A stretch of DNA of 64,000 nucleotides. Source: Lacrimispora indolis DSM 755. GTDB taxonomy: Bacteria; Bacillota; Clostridia; Lachnospirales; Lachnospiraceae. Positions 1-8,196 of this stretch are shown in pieces. The position numbers were made by a program, and so were the translations under genes. Under the pieces are notes generated by a model that worked only from the letters and a program-made list of their open reading frames with translations, was not told the origin of the DNA and did no database searches. Within the stretch, counting starts at the first letter, position 1. Each line of letters starts with the position of its first letter. The stretch lies in the NCBI RefSeq assembly GCF_000526995.1, contig NZ_AZUI01000001.1, forward strand, positions 6,118,001-6,182,000. Reading direction: 5' to 3'.

Positions 1-1
1 G

Positions 2-967
2 CCATGGCAAAAAACGTATCCCTTGCAATTCCGTGATGTTGAAGTAACCGCAGTTATCAGCACTTTTGCGCGTCATCGCTTCGAGGATAATTTGAATTAT
101 ATCTGTCTGGCTGTTTTTTTCTTAGTCTTTCTGCTTGTTATGCTTTGGTATATGCAGAGAAAAGTAGTTTATATACACTGTCTTGCAAAAGAAATCCGAA
201 ATATAGAAGCAGGCAACCTTAATAATCCGATTACACTTAGAGGAAATGATGAGCTTTCCTCTCTTGCTCAGGATGTTGATAAAATGCGCTGTGCTTTGCT
301 TAGACAAATTATTCTTTTTCAAAAGGCACGCAAGGATCGTGATCAATTTGCCGTGCATATGTCTCATGATTTGCGTACCCCTATAACCAGTTTAATTGGC
401 TATTTGGATATTGTGAATCAAAAACGCTTTCCTGATATAAAACTGCAGCAGCAATATCTTCATAAGGCAGAGGAAAAAGCACTACAGCTTAAGAACCTTT
501 CTGAAAATATGTTTAATCATTTTATGGTAAGCATGGATGAAGCGCAATCAGAAGATACCTTTTGTGACTGCGCAACAATTAACTTATTAATCGAAGATGG
601 TGTTTTCATGCTGGAATCACAATTGTTTCAATCTGTATTCACAAAACCCAAAGAAGAAACCGAGTTTTTTTCCATCAAAAAGGCTTCCTTACAACGAATA
701 TTGGATAACATTTTTTCCAACCTTTTAAAATATGCCGATCCCGCTTTTCCAATTGAAATATACTTCCAAAGATCAGAGCATGTATTTGTGCTGTCTTTTT
801 GCAATCATATACTGAAAAAAAACTCCGACACTGTTTCCAGCGCCGGAGTTGGTTTGAAAAGTGCCCGCGAAATTGCGTTTCAAAGCGGAGGTGTGTTACA
901 AATAAGTAAAGACGATTCTTTGTTTCAAGTTATACTTAGTATCCCTATTATATCGGTGATATCTTAA
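2..967 (+). CDS. Sensor histidine kinase, 5'-truncated by window edge
   Basis: The frame is open to the first bases of the window, so the N-terminus and probably the extracellular sensor and first membrane segment are missing. A hydrophobic segment (about residues 31-50 of what is visible) is followed by a HAMP-like linker, then a HisKA box with the phospho-accepting His in the motif HMSHDLRTP (about residue 122), and a C-terminal HATPase region with an N-box (NIFSNLLKY) and a G2-like motif (AGVGLKSAREI). The G1 box is poorly conserved, as is common in short VanS-like kinases. Its response regulator is presumably left of the window. It converges on the ABC importer operon, sharing a TTAA with the last gene, so a regulatory link to that importer is plausible but inferred. 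Confidence 0.88.
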   Translation, partial: PWQKTYPLQFRDVEVTAVISTFARHRFEDNLNYICLAVFFLVFLLVMLWYMQRKVVYIHCLAKEIRNIEAGNLNNPITLRGNDELSSLAQDVDKMRCALLRQIILFQKARKDRDQFAVHMSHDLRTPITSLIGYLDIVNQKRFPDIKLQQQYLHKAEEKALQLKNLSENMFNHFMVSMDEAQSEDTFCDCATINLLIEDGVFMLESQLFQSVFTKPKEETEFFSIKKASLQRILDNIFSNLLKYADPAFPIEIYFQRSEHVFVLSFCNHILKKNSDTVSSAGVGLKSAREIAFQSGGVLQISKDDSLFQVILSIPIISVIS

Positions 968-1581
968 CGTTGAATCTCGTTGAGAGCGGGAAGATCAATG
1001 ATGCGCGTACATACCTTTTGAGACAACGCCTTGCTATGTGTAACTATAATCATCCCCATTTCCCGTTCTTTTACTTCAGAAAGCACCAGCTGCCATATCT
1101 GGGCCTGCGTAATGACGTCCAGCATGGTGCTGATTTCATCAGCAAGCAAAAACTTTGTTTTCGGTCCCAAGATACGGGCAATGCAAAATCGCTGCATTTC
1201 ACCTCCGCTCAATTCATTTGGCCAGCGGTCCAGCCACTGCTTTTCAATGCCGATTTTTTGCAGGAACGCATCATCCGGCGTCCACGCTTCCTCCAAAATC
1301 TGCCGCATTTTCCACCGCTCATTGATTGCTTTTTCAGGATGCTGATAAATCATCTGCACCGGGCAGTAGCCAGTTGCAGGCAGGGGCTTCCCCTCAAAAA
1401 GGATTTCCCCCTCTGTGGGTACCAAATAGCCCGCAAGCAGTTTGGACAGCGTGCTTTTCCCGTAACCGGAAGGGCCGACCAATCCAACGCGCTCCCCCTT
1501 GCTAACTGTGAAACTTACGTTTTTTAATATCATCTCTTTTTTTGAATATCCGAAGCTTACATTTTTTACTTCAAGTAGCAT
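964..1581 (-). CDS. ABC transporter ATP-binding protein, NikE/OppF-like
   Basis: This cytoplasmic ATPase subunit of a nickel/peptide-type importer has 205 residues. Walker A is GPSGYGKS (about residue 37), the signature is LSGGEMQRF, Walker B is FLLADEIS and the switch His is in IIVTHS. It lacks the oligopeptide C-terminal extension found in its partner and in full-length OppF, which is usual for NikE/CntF-type subunits. It is the last gene of the operon. Its start lies 11 bases inside the upstream ATPase gene, with an AGGAGAGGTG ribosome site inside that gene, so translation is probably coupled. Its stop codon overlaps the stop of the convergent kinase gene. Confidence 0.92.
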   Translation of the reverse strand: MLLEVKNVSFGYSKKEMILKNVSFTVSKGERVGLVGPSGYGKSTLSKLLAGYLVPTEGEILFEGKPLPATGYCPVQMIYQHPEKAINERWKMRQILEEAWTPDDAFLQKIGIEKQWLDRWPNELSGGEMQRFCIARILGPKTKFLLADEISTMLDVITQAQIWQLVLSEVKEREMGMIIVTHSKALSQKVCTRIIDLPALNEIQR

Positions 1582-2503
1582 GCTTGCACCTCACCTCTCC
1601 TTCCCGCAGTTCACGCATTTCTATTGTTCCGGTGCATGCATCGGTGCGTAACCGGCAGCGTGGCGCAAAGGGGCAGCCGCTTGGCAAGCTGCCTGCATAG
1701 GGCTGTAATCCGGAAATTGGAATGAAATCATTCTGCGGCAAAGCATCCCACAAAGCCTTTGTATAAGGATGGCGCAGATGGTCTTTCCCTGCAATAAAAT
1801 CCTGAACCGGTGCAATTTCAACTGTCGTGCCCGCATAAAAAACAGCGATCTTGTCTGCAATGCTGAGCGCCAAATCAATGTCATGGGTAATCAGCATGAC
1901 GGCATTTCCCTGATCGGCAATTTCACGGAAATAGCGCATGGTTTCCTCCGCCACCTCCGCATTAAGTCCCGGGGTAGGCTCATCAGCTATGATGAGATGT
2001 GCATCTGTAATGACCGCTGTAGACACCAAGACTCGCCGAGCCATTCCTCCGGAAAGCTGAAATGGATATTTCTGTGCTGTTTCCGGTACAAGACCAAAAC
2101 GACGGAAAACATCTTGCTGCTGTTTTTCTGACCCATGAATGCCGCTGACCTGTTTGCCAACATGCATCATAGGATCTAAGTAGCCCACAGACTGAGGGAC
2201 CAGGGCGATTTCCTTTCCCCTCAGCTTTCTTTGAAGCCGGGGCGTAAGCTCTCTTCCGCAATACCTCATGGAACCCGCCCAAGAGCTGTTGCTTGGCAAT
2301 ATTCCTAAAATAGCATGAGCAAGAAGACTTTTTCCGCTCCCGGAAGAACCCACTACTGCTAATATTTCACCTGCGTTTATAGCTATGTCAAGGTTCGAAA
2401 TCACCTTTAATTCCTTTTGGTTCAGCCCCCGGTCATACATCCGAAAACAAATCGATAAATCATTAACCTCTAATACAGGAGGTTTTTCTTTTTTCTGCAA
2501 CAT
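1571..2503 (-). CDS. ABC transporter ATP-binding protein, NikD/OppD-like
   Basis: This second ATPase of the importer has 310 residues. Walker A is GSSGSGKS (about residue 52), the signature is LSGGMARR, Walker B is LIIADEPTPGLN and the switch is LITHDID. The C-terminus carries the oligopeptide/dipeptide transporter extension, with a Cys-containing CPFAPRC motif near residue 278. It starts 9 bases after the end of the OppC-type permease gene with an AGGAG site. Together with the following gene it would form the heterodimeric motor. The exact substrate (nickel, metal-opine or peptide) cannot be settled from this subunit. Confidence 0.93.
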   Translation of the reverse strand: MLQKKEKPPVLEVNDLSICFRMYDRGLNQKELKVISNLDIAINAGEILAVVGSSGSGKSLLAHAILGILPSNSSWAGSMRYCGRELTPRLQRKLRGKEIALVPQSVGYLDPMMHVGKQVSGIHGSEKQQQDVFRRFGLVPETAQKYPFQLSGGMARRVLVSTAVITDAHLIIADEPTPGLNAEVAEETMRYFREIADQGNAVMLITHDIDLALSIADKIAVFYAGTTVEIAPVQDFIAGKDHLRHPYTKALWDALPQNDFIPISGLQPYAGSLPSGCPFAPRCRLRTDACTGTIEMRELREGEVRCKHAT

Positions 2504-2511
2504 ATACTCTC

Positions 2512-3366
2512 CTATTCCTGTGCGCTGTATGGATCTATAATCATTCGAAGATTGTCTCCAATGGCATCAAAAAGCAGTACAATAATCAGAAGAGCCGCAC
2601 CGGGCAGCACGGTCAGCCACCAAAAGCCTGAGGTCAAATAGCGCATGGACTCCGATAAGATGACACCCACCGCCGGTTCTTCCGGTGATAGTCCAAACCC
2701 AAGAAAGGTGATGGATGCTTCATGTAAAATTGCATGCGGGAATAACAGAATTAAACCAACAATGAACTGCGGAATTACATGAGGAAGGATATGCCGTACG
2801 GCAATAAACATACGGCTGTGTCCCATCTTACGGGATGCATGAACAAATTGGCCATTCTTTACCGACATGACCTCTGCGCGAACAATTCGAGCCAGATTCG
2901 GCCAGTGACTGATTGCAATTCCTACCATAACACCCCGCAAACCTTTGCCCAGCATAAATGAAATCAGCATCAGCAAAATCAGGTGGGGGATCCCCTGCAC
3001 CATATCAATCAGCCATAAAATCAACTGATCCACTTTCTTGCCCATGACAGCGGAAAGTGTCCCCAGAATAACCGCTATCATAGAACTGATACCTGCGGCT
3101 AACATACCAATCAGAATACTGGTCGAAAGCCCCTTTATGGTACGGGCAAGCATATCCCTTCCCATCCAATCGGTTCCAAAGAGATGTGAAAACGACGGGG
3201 CTTGATTCTTATTTTCAAAATTGGTGGCATAGGCATCCGAAGGCATTAAAATCCCTGCAATCGCAACACCAAGCAGGATGACAATGGCAGCTATGATAGT
3301 GATTAATGTCCATGTGCGTCGATTGATAAAAAGCTTTTTTTCTGTAGCTATTGCTTTATTTGTCAT
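2512..3366 (-). CDS. ABC transporter permease, NikC/OppC-like
   Basis: An inner-membrane permease of about 284 residues. It has an N-terminal OppC_N segment (first TM about residues 18-40 followed by an FGTDWMGRDM motif) and a BPD_transp_1 domain with several TM helices; the EAA-type loop lies near GHSRMFIAVRHILPHV. The start is placed at the ATG at 3366 because an AGGGAGG site precedes it; an upstream in-frame start at 3393 has no site. With that start the gene overlaps the preceding permease gene by 11 bases, so the two permeases are probably translated coupled and assemble as a heterodimer. Confidence 0.92.
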   Translation of the reverse strand: MTNKAIATEKKLFINRRTWTLITIIAAIVILLGVAIAGILMPSDAYATNFENKNQAPSFSHLFGTDWMGRDMLARTIKGLSTSILIGMLAAGISSMIAVILGTLSAVMGKKVDQLILWLIDMVQGIPHLILLMLISFMLGKGLRGVMVGIAISHWPNLARIVRAEVMSVKNGQFVHASRKMGHSRMFIAVRHILPHVIPQFIVGLILLFPHAILHEASITFLGFGLSPEEPAVGVILSESMRYLTSGFWWLTVLPGAALLIIVLLFDAIGDNLRMIIDPYSAQE

Positions 3367-4345
3367 GTGCGGCCTCCCTGATCTGAGGATCAATAATGGG
3401 ATAAAGCAGATTTGCGATCATATTACCACAAAATACAAACAAAGCGCTAAATAATGCAACTCCCATTAGCAGCGGTGTATCACCATGCGTTCCTGCCAAT
3501 ACAGCCGCCTGTCCGATCCCTGTATAGGAGAAGACATTCTCTGCCAACACTGATCCTCCAAATAATTCACTGATTGCTGCAAACTGCAAAGTTACTGCCG
3601 GTAAAAGGATATTGCGAAATCCATGGCGGCGTATTGCCTGCCACTTTCCTTCTCCTCGTGCTTGTGCAAAAAGCATAAAGTCACTTTCCAGAATGTCTAT
3701 GAGCTTCTGCCGGGTATGTAACGCGATACTGGAAACACCCGTAATGGATAATGTAACGGCAGGCAGCACCAGATGGTGCAGTCTTTCCCAAATGGTAACC
3801 TCTCCAGCCAGCTTGCCGATAGGTGTCGCCAGCCCCAGCGGAAACCACCCAAGATTTACCCCAAACACCATCATTAACAGCAGTCCCAACCAAAATGCCG
3901 GACTGGATGACAGCAGCAGGCACACAGCTTTGATACCTTTGTCAACTATACTGTGACGATAGGCCGCAGCAATAACACCCAACAGAAATCCAAAAACTCC
4001 GGACAAGATCCATGCAACGCCCATCAGCATAATGGATTGTGTAAACCGCTCCCCGATTACTGCTGTTACCGGCTGCTGAAAATAATAGGACTTGCCCATG
4101 TCTCCTTTTGATACGGCTTTTATCCAATTGATCAGTCGGCCGGCGGGCGGCTCATCCAACCCCCAATACTGGGCAATTGCCTCTCTCTGCTCCTCACTGA
4201 TCGCACTCTCGGAGCCGACATAAGCGCTTATGGGGTCAATTGGGGATGCGTTCGCCAACAAAAAGGTAATAATAACCACTGCAATCAATAAGGTTATCCC
4301 ACGTAAAAGGCTTCGTGCAATTATTTGAATTAGGCTCTTATTCAT
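3356..4345 (-). CDS. ABC transporter permease, NikB/OppB-like
   Basis: An inner-membrane permease of about 329 residues with an N-terminal TM helix, the DPISAYVG motif typical of OppB/NikB subunits, and a BPD_transp_1 domain whose EAA loop is seen at ARGEGKWQAIRRHGFRN. The longest frame begins with TTG at 4387 inside a hairpin, but the ATG at 4345 follows a strong AAGGAGAGGTG site, so the shorter start is preferred. A terminator-like hairpin separates it from the upstream binding-protein gene, which would lower its expression relative to that protein. Confidence 0.92.
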   Translation of the reverse strand: MNKSLIQIIARSLLRGITLLIAVVIITFLLANASPIDPISAYVGSESAISEEQREAIAQYWGLDEPPAGRLINWIKAVSKGDMGKSYYFQQPVTAVIGERFTQSIMLMGVAWILSGVFGFLLGVIAAAYRHSIVDKGIKAVCLLLSSSPAFWLGLLLMMVFGVNLGWFPLGLATPIGKLAGEVTIWERLHHLVLPAVTLSITGVSSIALHTRQKLIDILESDFMLFAQARGEGKWQAIRRHGFRNILLPAVTLQFAAISELFGGSVLAENVFSYTGIGQAAVLAGTHGDTPLLMGVALFSALFVFCGNMIANLLYPIIDPQIREAAHDK

Positions 4346-4373
4346 TTGGTTCGACACCTCTCCTTTCTTCCTG

Positions 4374-4394
4374 TAAAAAGCGGCCAAGCCGCTT
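4374..4394 (-). terminator. Intra-operon terminator-like hairpin between binding protein and permease
   Basis: On the minus strand a perfect 7-bp stem (AAGCGGC / GCCGCTT, 3-base loop) runs directly into a short T run. It lies after the binding-protein stop and before the ribosome site of the first permease gene. Such partial terminators commonly raise binding-protein levels above those of the membrane subunits; that role is inferred here. Confidence 0.7.
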
Positions 4395-4432
4395 AATTGG
4401 CATGGCCGCGTTCCTTGATATTAAATTGCAGA

Positions 4433-6079
4433 CTATTTTACAGAACTCCAATTCATAATATTGCCCAGCACCGCAAACCCATGGTCATGAGGATGGATCT
4501 TTTGTTCTCCAATGCTGATACCATCTCGTACAAAATACAGATGGCTGATATTTACGATGTAAATGTAGGGTGCATCACCAAGAATACTTCCTCCTGTGGT
4601 TCCATCCCACTGGGCTTTCTGCCAATATTGATTGGCTTCTTCTTGAGTGGTAGATGCTACAGCTGCATCCAGATATTTGTCTACAGTTGCATTTTTATAT
4701 GCTACTATATTATACCATCCGCCTTTTGCTGCATAAGGACCGTAAAGTGCATTGATAACAGGTGTTGGATTGTAATCGCCGCCGCCCAGCATGAACGCAT
4801 CCTTGTGCTTTCTCGGTGTACGGTCTGCGGAAGATAGTCCCTCAGTTATTACATTGATACCAAACGCTTTTGCCTGCTCACTAAAGGCCATGGAAATGGA
4901 CTGGCGAGTCGAGTCATCAGAAGCATAGATTAAACTGAATTCTGCTTTTTGCCCATCCTTTTCACGAATTCCATCTCCGTCTGTGTCTGCCCATCCGGCT
5001 TCTTCTAAAATTTGCTTAGCTGCATCTACATTGCCGTCAGTTAAAATAATATCCTTATTGTCCCACGGCAGACCCTGCGAAATGGTGAAAGCAACATCCC
5101 CATAGCCGTTAAGTACCGTATCAATAATTTTTTGACGATTGATACCGTTTGCCAGGGCCTTTCGTATTGCCAAATCACTGGTGACTTCGTTTCCAATGGG
5201 ATATCCTTCACTACTGGTTTCACCCGGTTTTTGAACGGGAAGTGCTACGCTGCGGAAATCATTGGTTTTGCAGTCTACCAGATTGTAACCTGGCATTCCT
5301 TTAACGGCCAGATTTTCTGAAATTTTTGCTACGTCTACCTGGCCCGCCTGTAATGCTGCATACGCTGCGTCGTCACTAAGAAACAGAAGCACAAGGCGTT
5401 TGAATGGCGGCTTTCCGTCATAATATTCTTCATTTGCTTCTGCAATAAGCTGCTGACCTTTATCCCACTGTACAAACTTGTAAGGGCCGGAACCGATAGG
5501 TGCCTGTGCATAAGTGTCGCTGTAAGCGTGTTCCGGTACAATTCCTAGTGCAGCTGTCTGATAAACAAAAATTGACATGGGGGATTTCATGTGAAATACA
5601 ACGGTTGTATCATCAACTGCTTCAGCCATGTCCAACAGAGTCAGGTCAACGGTAGAAATACCAATTTCCTTTGTCTTATTGTATGTAAATGCGACATCCT
5701 TTGCAGTCAGCTTTACTCCATCATGAAAAAGTACATCATCACGGATGGTAAATGTCCAGGTCAACCCATCCTCACTGACTTTGTAATCTGTTGCCAAGTC
5801 ACTTTTCAGCTGGTTATTGATATCAGTATCCAGTAATTTACTTTGAAATAGTGGCGTACCGTGGCTTCCCCAGCCCTTGCAGGGATCGTATCCCGATTCC
5901 TTTTCTCCGCCAACTGCAACAATTACTTCATCCTTTGCGGCTACGTTTTTTACCGTACTCGAATCGGAAGAAGACGATGACGATTCATTTGAAGGTACTT
6001 GGGACGAACAACCGGCCATAAGCAGTACGATACTCATCACTCCTGCTGCAAGTCTTGTTTTATTCCATTGTCTTTTCAT
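4433..6079 (-). CDS. Extracellular solute-binding lipoprotein, NikA/OppA family (SBP_bac_5)
   Basis: About 548 residues. The N-terminus is basic then hydrophobic and ends in a lipobox (LLMAGC), so it is exported and lipid-anchored. A Ser-rich linker follows, then a family 5 solute-binding fold with typical stretches (SEDGLTWTFTIRDDVLFHDG, KLTAKDVAFTYN, IGSGPYKF). The ATG at 6079 is preferred to the one at 6088, because the AAAGGGAG site is 11 bases from the former and only 2 from the latter. It heads a five-gene operon with two permeases and two ATPases. The architecture fits nickel (Nik), metallophore (Cnt) or peptide importers; the sequence alone does not discriminate. Confidence 0.92.
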   Translation of the reverse strand: MKRQWNKTRLAAGVMSIVLLMAGCSSQVPSNESSSSSSDSSTVKNVAAKDEVIVAVGGEKESGYDPCKGWGSHGTPLFQSKLLDTDINNQLKSDLATDYKVSEDGLTWTFTIRDDVLFHDGVKLTAKDVAFTYNKTKEIGISTVDLTLLDMAEAVDDTTVVFHMKSPMSIFVYQTAALGIVPEHAYSDTYAQAPIGSGPYKFVQWDKGQQLIAEANEEYYDGKPPFKRLVLLFLSDDAAYAALQAGQVDVAKISENLAVKGMPGYNLVDCKTNDFRSVALPVQKPGETSSEGYPIGNEVTSDLAIRKALANGINRQKIIDTVLNGYGDVAFTISQGLPWDNKDIILTDGNVDAAKQILEEAGWADTDGDGIREKDGQKAEFSLIYASDDSTRQSISMAFSEQAKAFGINVITEGLSSADRTPRKHKDAFMLGGGDYNPTPVINALYGPYAAKGGWYNIVAYKNATVDKYLDAAVASTTQEEANQYWQKAQWDGTTGGSILGDAPYIYIVNISHLYFVRDGISIGEQKIHPHDHGFAVLGNIMNWSSVK

Positions 6080-6112
6080 AAGAAGCATATCTCCCTTTCT
6101 ATGATTATAAGT

Positions 6113-6130
6113 AGTTAGCTTAATCTAACT
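6113..6130. promoter_or_regulatory. Inverted repeat in importer leader, candidate operator
   Basis: AGTTAG, a 6-base spacer, then CTAACT form a perfect 6-6-6 dyad between the predicted -10 and the start codon of the binding-protein gene. A repressor or response-regulator site is plausible; which protein binds is unknown. Confidence 0.4.
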
Positions 6131-6140
6131 CCACTGCAAA

Positions 6141-6169
6141 ATTATAGTTTCTTCTGAAAAAAATGACAA
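6141..6169 (-). promoter_or_regulatory. Predicted sigma-A promoter of the ABC importer operon
   Basis: On the minus strand TTGTCA (6164-6169) is followed after 17 bases by TATAAT (6141-6146), close to consensus, about 60 bases upstream of the binding-protein start. Confidence 0.65.
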
Positions 6170-6179
6170 TAGATATTGT
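6166..6179. promoter_or_regulatory. Dyad overlapping the importer -35, candidate operator
   Basis: ACAATA, a 2-base spacer, then TATTGT is a perfect dyad that overlaps the predicted -35 hexamer at 6164-6169. Its position would suit repression by occlusion. Confidence 0.4.
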
Positions 6180-6378
6180 AACGATTTCAGATTATTTAAG
6201 AATTATGAAATGCCATCTAAATTGTATTTAAAATTATTTCTTGTTCATGGAATAACATGATTCAGAGTGTGATTAGTTGAGATCAAAACAACACTTTTTC
6301 AGATTTGTTTATTAACATTTAATATTTTTGAGATGACTTATCCCGATTTTCTGACTGCACACAAAAACCCTTCCCGAC

Positions 6379-6490
6379 GTGGTTATTACGTATATGGTCT
6401 GTGTGGCTGTTTTTGTGATTGTAACGCTTTTAGACTGGCGTCTGGGAATTGCAGTTATATCAACCGTACCTTTTGTATTTATCCTGATGT
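6379..6490 (+). pseudogene. Remnant of an ABC exporter membrane domain
   Basis: A short open stretch encodes a hydrophobic segment, MVCVAVFVIVTLLDWRLG, followed by a second one ending in PFVFILMSIF. This pattern (a TM helix, a D-W-R/K-L turn, then a TM helix with a central Pro-hydrophobic patch) is characteristic of the ABC_membrane domain of MsbA/LmrA-type exporters. Nothing upstream or downstream continues the domain, there is no ATPase, and the frame runs into a repeat at 6499. It reads as a decayed fragment rather than a functional gene. Confidence 0.5.
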
Positions 6491-6498
6491 CGATTTTC

Positions 6499-6524
6499 AA
6501 TTTAAGCCACAAGCATTCATGCCT
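6499..6524 (+). repeat. 26-bp repeat, left copy
   Basis: The sequence AATTTAAGCC-A-CAAGCATTCATGCCT matches 28480-28505 in 25 of 26 positions and in the same orientation. The core GCAT-TC-ATGC is palindromic. The right copy sits beside tRNA-Ala and a recombinase remnant, so this could be one boundary of an old insertion or a dispersed palindromic repeat. Confidence 0.6.
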
Positions 6525-6623
6525 AGAGCCTCTTCATATTTTTAATATTTCCCTTCAAACGAAATCTTAACAACACCAAAGTACATCATGGCAATTCGCC
6601 CTAGCTGACAATTAACACAGAAA

Positions 6624-7841
6624 TTATAAGATATAATCCTTAAAAATAGGAATAGTTCTATATCTTTCCAAAAAGTTCAATGATAAATTTGAACCAGCTC
6701 GTACCATCATGTCTGCCAGAGTGTATAGCCTTGATTCGTGGTATTCATTGATTTCCACAAAAGCCACCTCATCTCTCCGAAATTGCTGATTATTTAAAAC
6801 AGAGTAATCATTAATTGTGAAAATAAGCTGAACATTCTCATTACTATCCCGTTGAAAAAAATCTATTATAAATTTCGCAACAGTCGGTTGAAATTCGTCA
6901 GAAATATTGTCAATGATTAAGATTCCCCCTTTTTGGCATAGATTGTATATTTTTATAAATAAGAACAGACATTTCATTGTGCTGTCGGAAACATTTGTAA
7001 AGTTCATATATTGTGTCTTGTATTGCCCGGTGGTCCGAGATTTCACGCGATATCCAAGCATGGGAATACCTTGTTCAACAATAAGGTCTTCCACAGGAAT
7101 TCCCAGCTTTTGAAGCTGCTCCAAACCAAAATCAAGTGCATCATGATTTTCCAGTATTTTATAAATTTTCTCTTCTATAGCTGCATTACTAAGTAATTGG
7201 AATGGTTCAAGAAAATCAAAACAATACACAATATGTTCATAAAAAAAACATTCAAACGGTTCCATTATATCTGTAATTTCCGGAATGTCCAAACATGATA
7301 GAACAGAACAAAATAATCGTTTATCATTTGGACGGAAAGCAGTCTGTTTATCAAAAAGTTTTTCAAACCTGCGTCCGACGGATATTACTCCTGCAGCCCT
7401 TGTATATACCACATGATGATCTACAGTCAGATGCTCTGCAAGAATATTCTGATTTTTAATAGTGAAGCCATATTCATAAACACGCTGGCCACTTACAAAA
7501 GAAATTTCCATTTCCGTAGGCTGATGATTCATATCTGTTATTTGATAAGGAACAATCTTACTTTTGCAGTTTAAGTCCAAAAGCGATATGTAATATTTTT
7601 CTGAAATACCCTTCAGTAAAAAAAGCTGTCTGTAAATAAGAGAGTGAAAACTCACAAGTGCAAGAAATAAATTAGTTTTACCACTTGAGCCGGCCCCATA
7701 AACAGCCAGAGTCTTTATCAGCCTTTTGCTGTCAGCCTGGATCAGATGGCTCGGGTGTTCCTCATAATTTAATGCACTCATATCAATAAAAACTTCGTAC
7801 AAAAAGGAACGAAAATTTTTAAAGCGAAAAGATAATATCAT
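6624..7841 (-). CDS. AAA family ATPase (COG1106-like) with degenerate catalytic motifs
   Basis: 405 residues. The N-terminus (ILSFRFKNFRSF) is typical of Rad50/OLD-like AAA ATPases, and Walker A is GAGSSGKTN (about residue 50). In the C-terminal half the equivalent of Walker B reads ILIIDNISDEF, so the usual catalytic Glu after the Asp is Asn. The switch motif reads FTINDYSVL, where relatives usually have a His. The signature-like segment is FTNVSDSTMKC. It is monocistronic with a good AGGAGG site. Related proteins are often abortive-infection or toxin-like and paired with a second gene; none is adjacent. Function unknown. Confidence 0.75.
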   Translation of the reverse strand: MILSFRFKNFRSFLYEVFIDMSALNYEEHPSHLIQADSKRLIKTLAVYGAGSSGKTNLFLALVSFHSLIYRQLFLLKGISEKYYISLLDLNCKSKIVPYQITDMNHQPTEMEISFVSGQRVYEYGFTIKNQNILAEHLTVDHHVVYTRAAGVISVGRRFEKLFDKQTAFRPNDKRLFCSVLSCLDIPEITDIMEPFECFFYEHIVYCFDFLEPFQLLSNAAIEEKIYKILENHDALDFGLEQLQKLGIPVEDLIVEQGIPMLGYRVKSRTTGQYKTQYMNFTNVSDSTMKCLFLFIKIYNLCQKGGILIIDNISDEFQPTVAKFIIDFFQRDSNENVQLIFTINDYSVLNNQQFRRDEVAFVEINEYHESRLYTLADMMVRAGSNLSLNFLERYRTIPIFKDYIL

Positions 7842-7999
7842 TGCGTCATTCCTCCTCTGCGTGGCGGATGTTTAATAGTATATTTAAATAGTTGCATACT
7901 CTAGATCTATTTATATGTTTGGTATTTCGAACGGCCATTATCTTAACTATGATTGTAAAATTGTTCATCGTATAAAGACGTGAGTACCTATGCCACCGC

Positions 8000-8194
8000 C
8001 TACTGAACCAATCTCTTCACAATCCAATTAACAATATATTCAGCATCCGCCTCTTTATCTGTTTTCGCGGTGCGCACCGCACTTTTAGCATCTGAAACTG
8101 TATCATCTCCCGATATGGAACTTCTGGCATCACTTGCCGCATCCCGGTAATACTGAGCATACTGATCCCTTATAACAAGGTCATCTTGTTTCAA
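8000..8194 (-). CDS. Possible small hypothetical protein after the RND pump gene
   Basis: A 64-codon frame starts with TTG two bases after the pump gene's stop and encodes a charged, Asp/Ala-rich polypeptide with no membrane segment or motif I recognise. The ribosome site is weak. It may be a translationally coupled small protein or chance coding sequence. Confidence 0.3.
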   Translation of the reverse strand: MKQDDLVIRDQYAQYYRDAASDARSSISGDDTVSDAKSAVRTAKTDKEADAEYIVNWIVKRLVQ

Positions 8195-8196
8195 AC

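Larger units (their letters stand above)
6180..6623. other. Intergenic stretch with remnant DNA
   Basis: Outside the ABC-exporter remnant and the 26-bp repeat, this AT-rich stretch shows no supportable gene. It lies between the importer promoter and the 3' end of the AAA ATPase gene. Confidence 0.5.

Noticed and set aside
970..1527. 185-codon plus-strand frame
   Set aside because: It lies entirely opposite the ABC ATPase gene, which has all motifs; it is a shadow.
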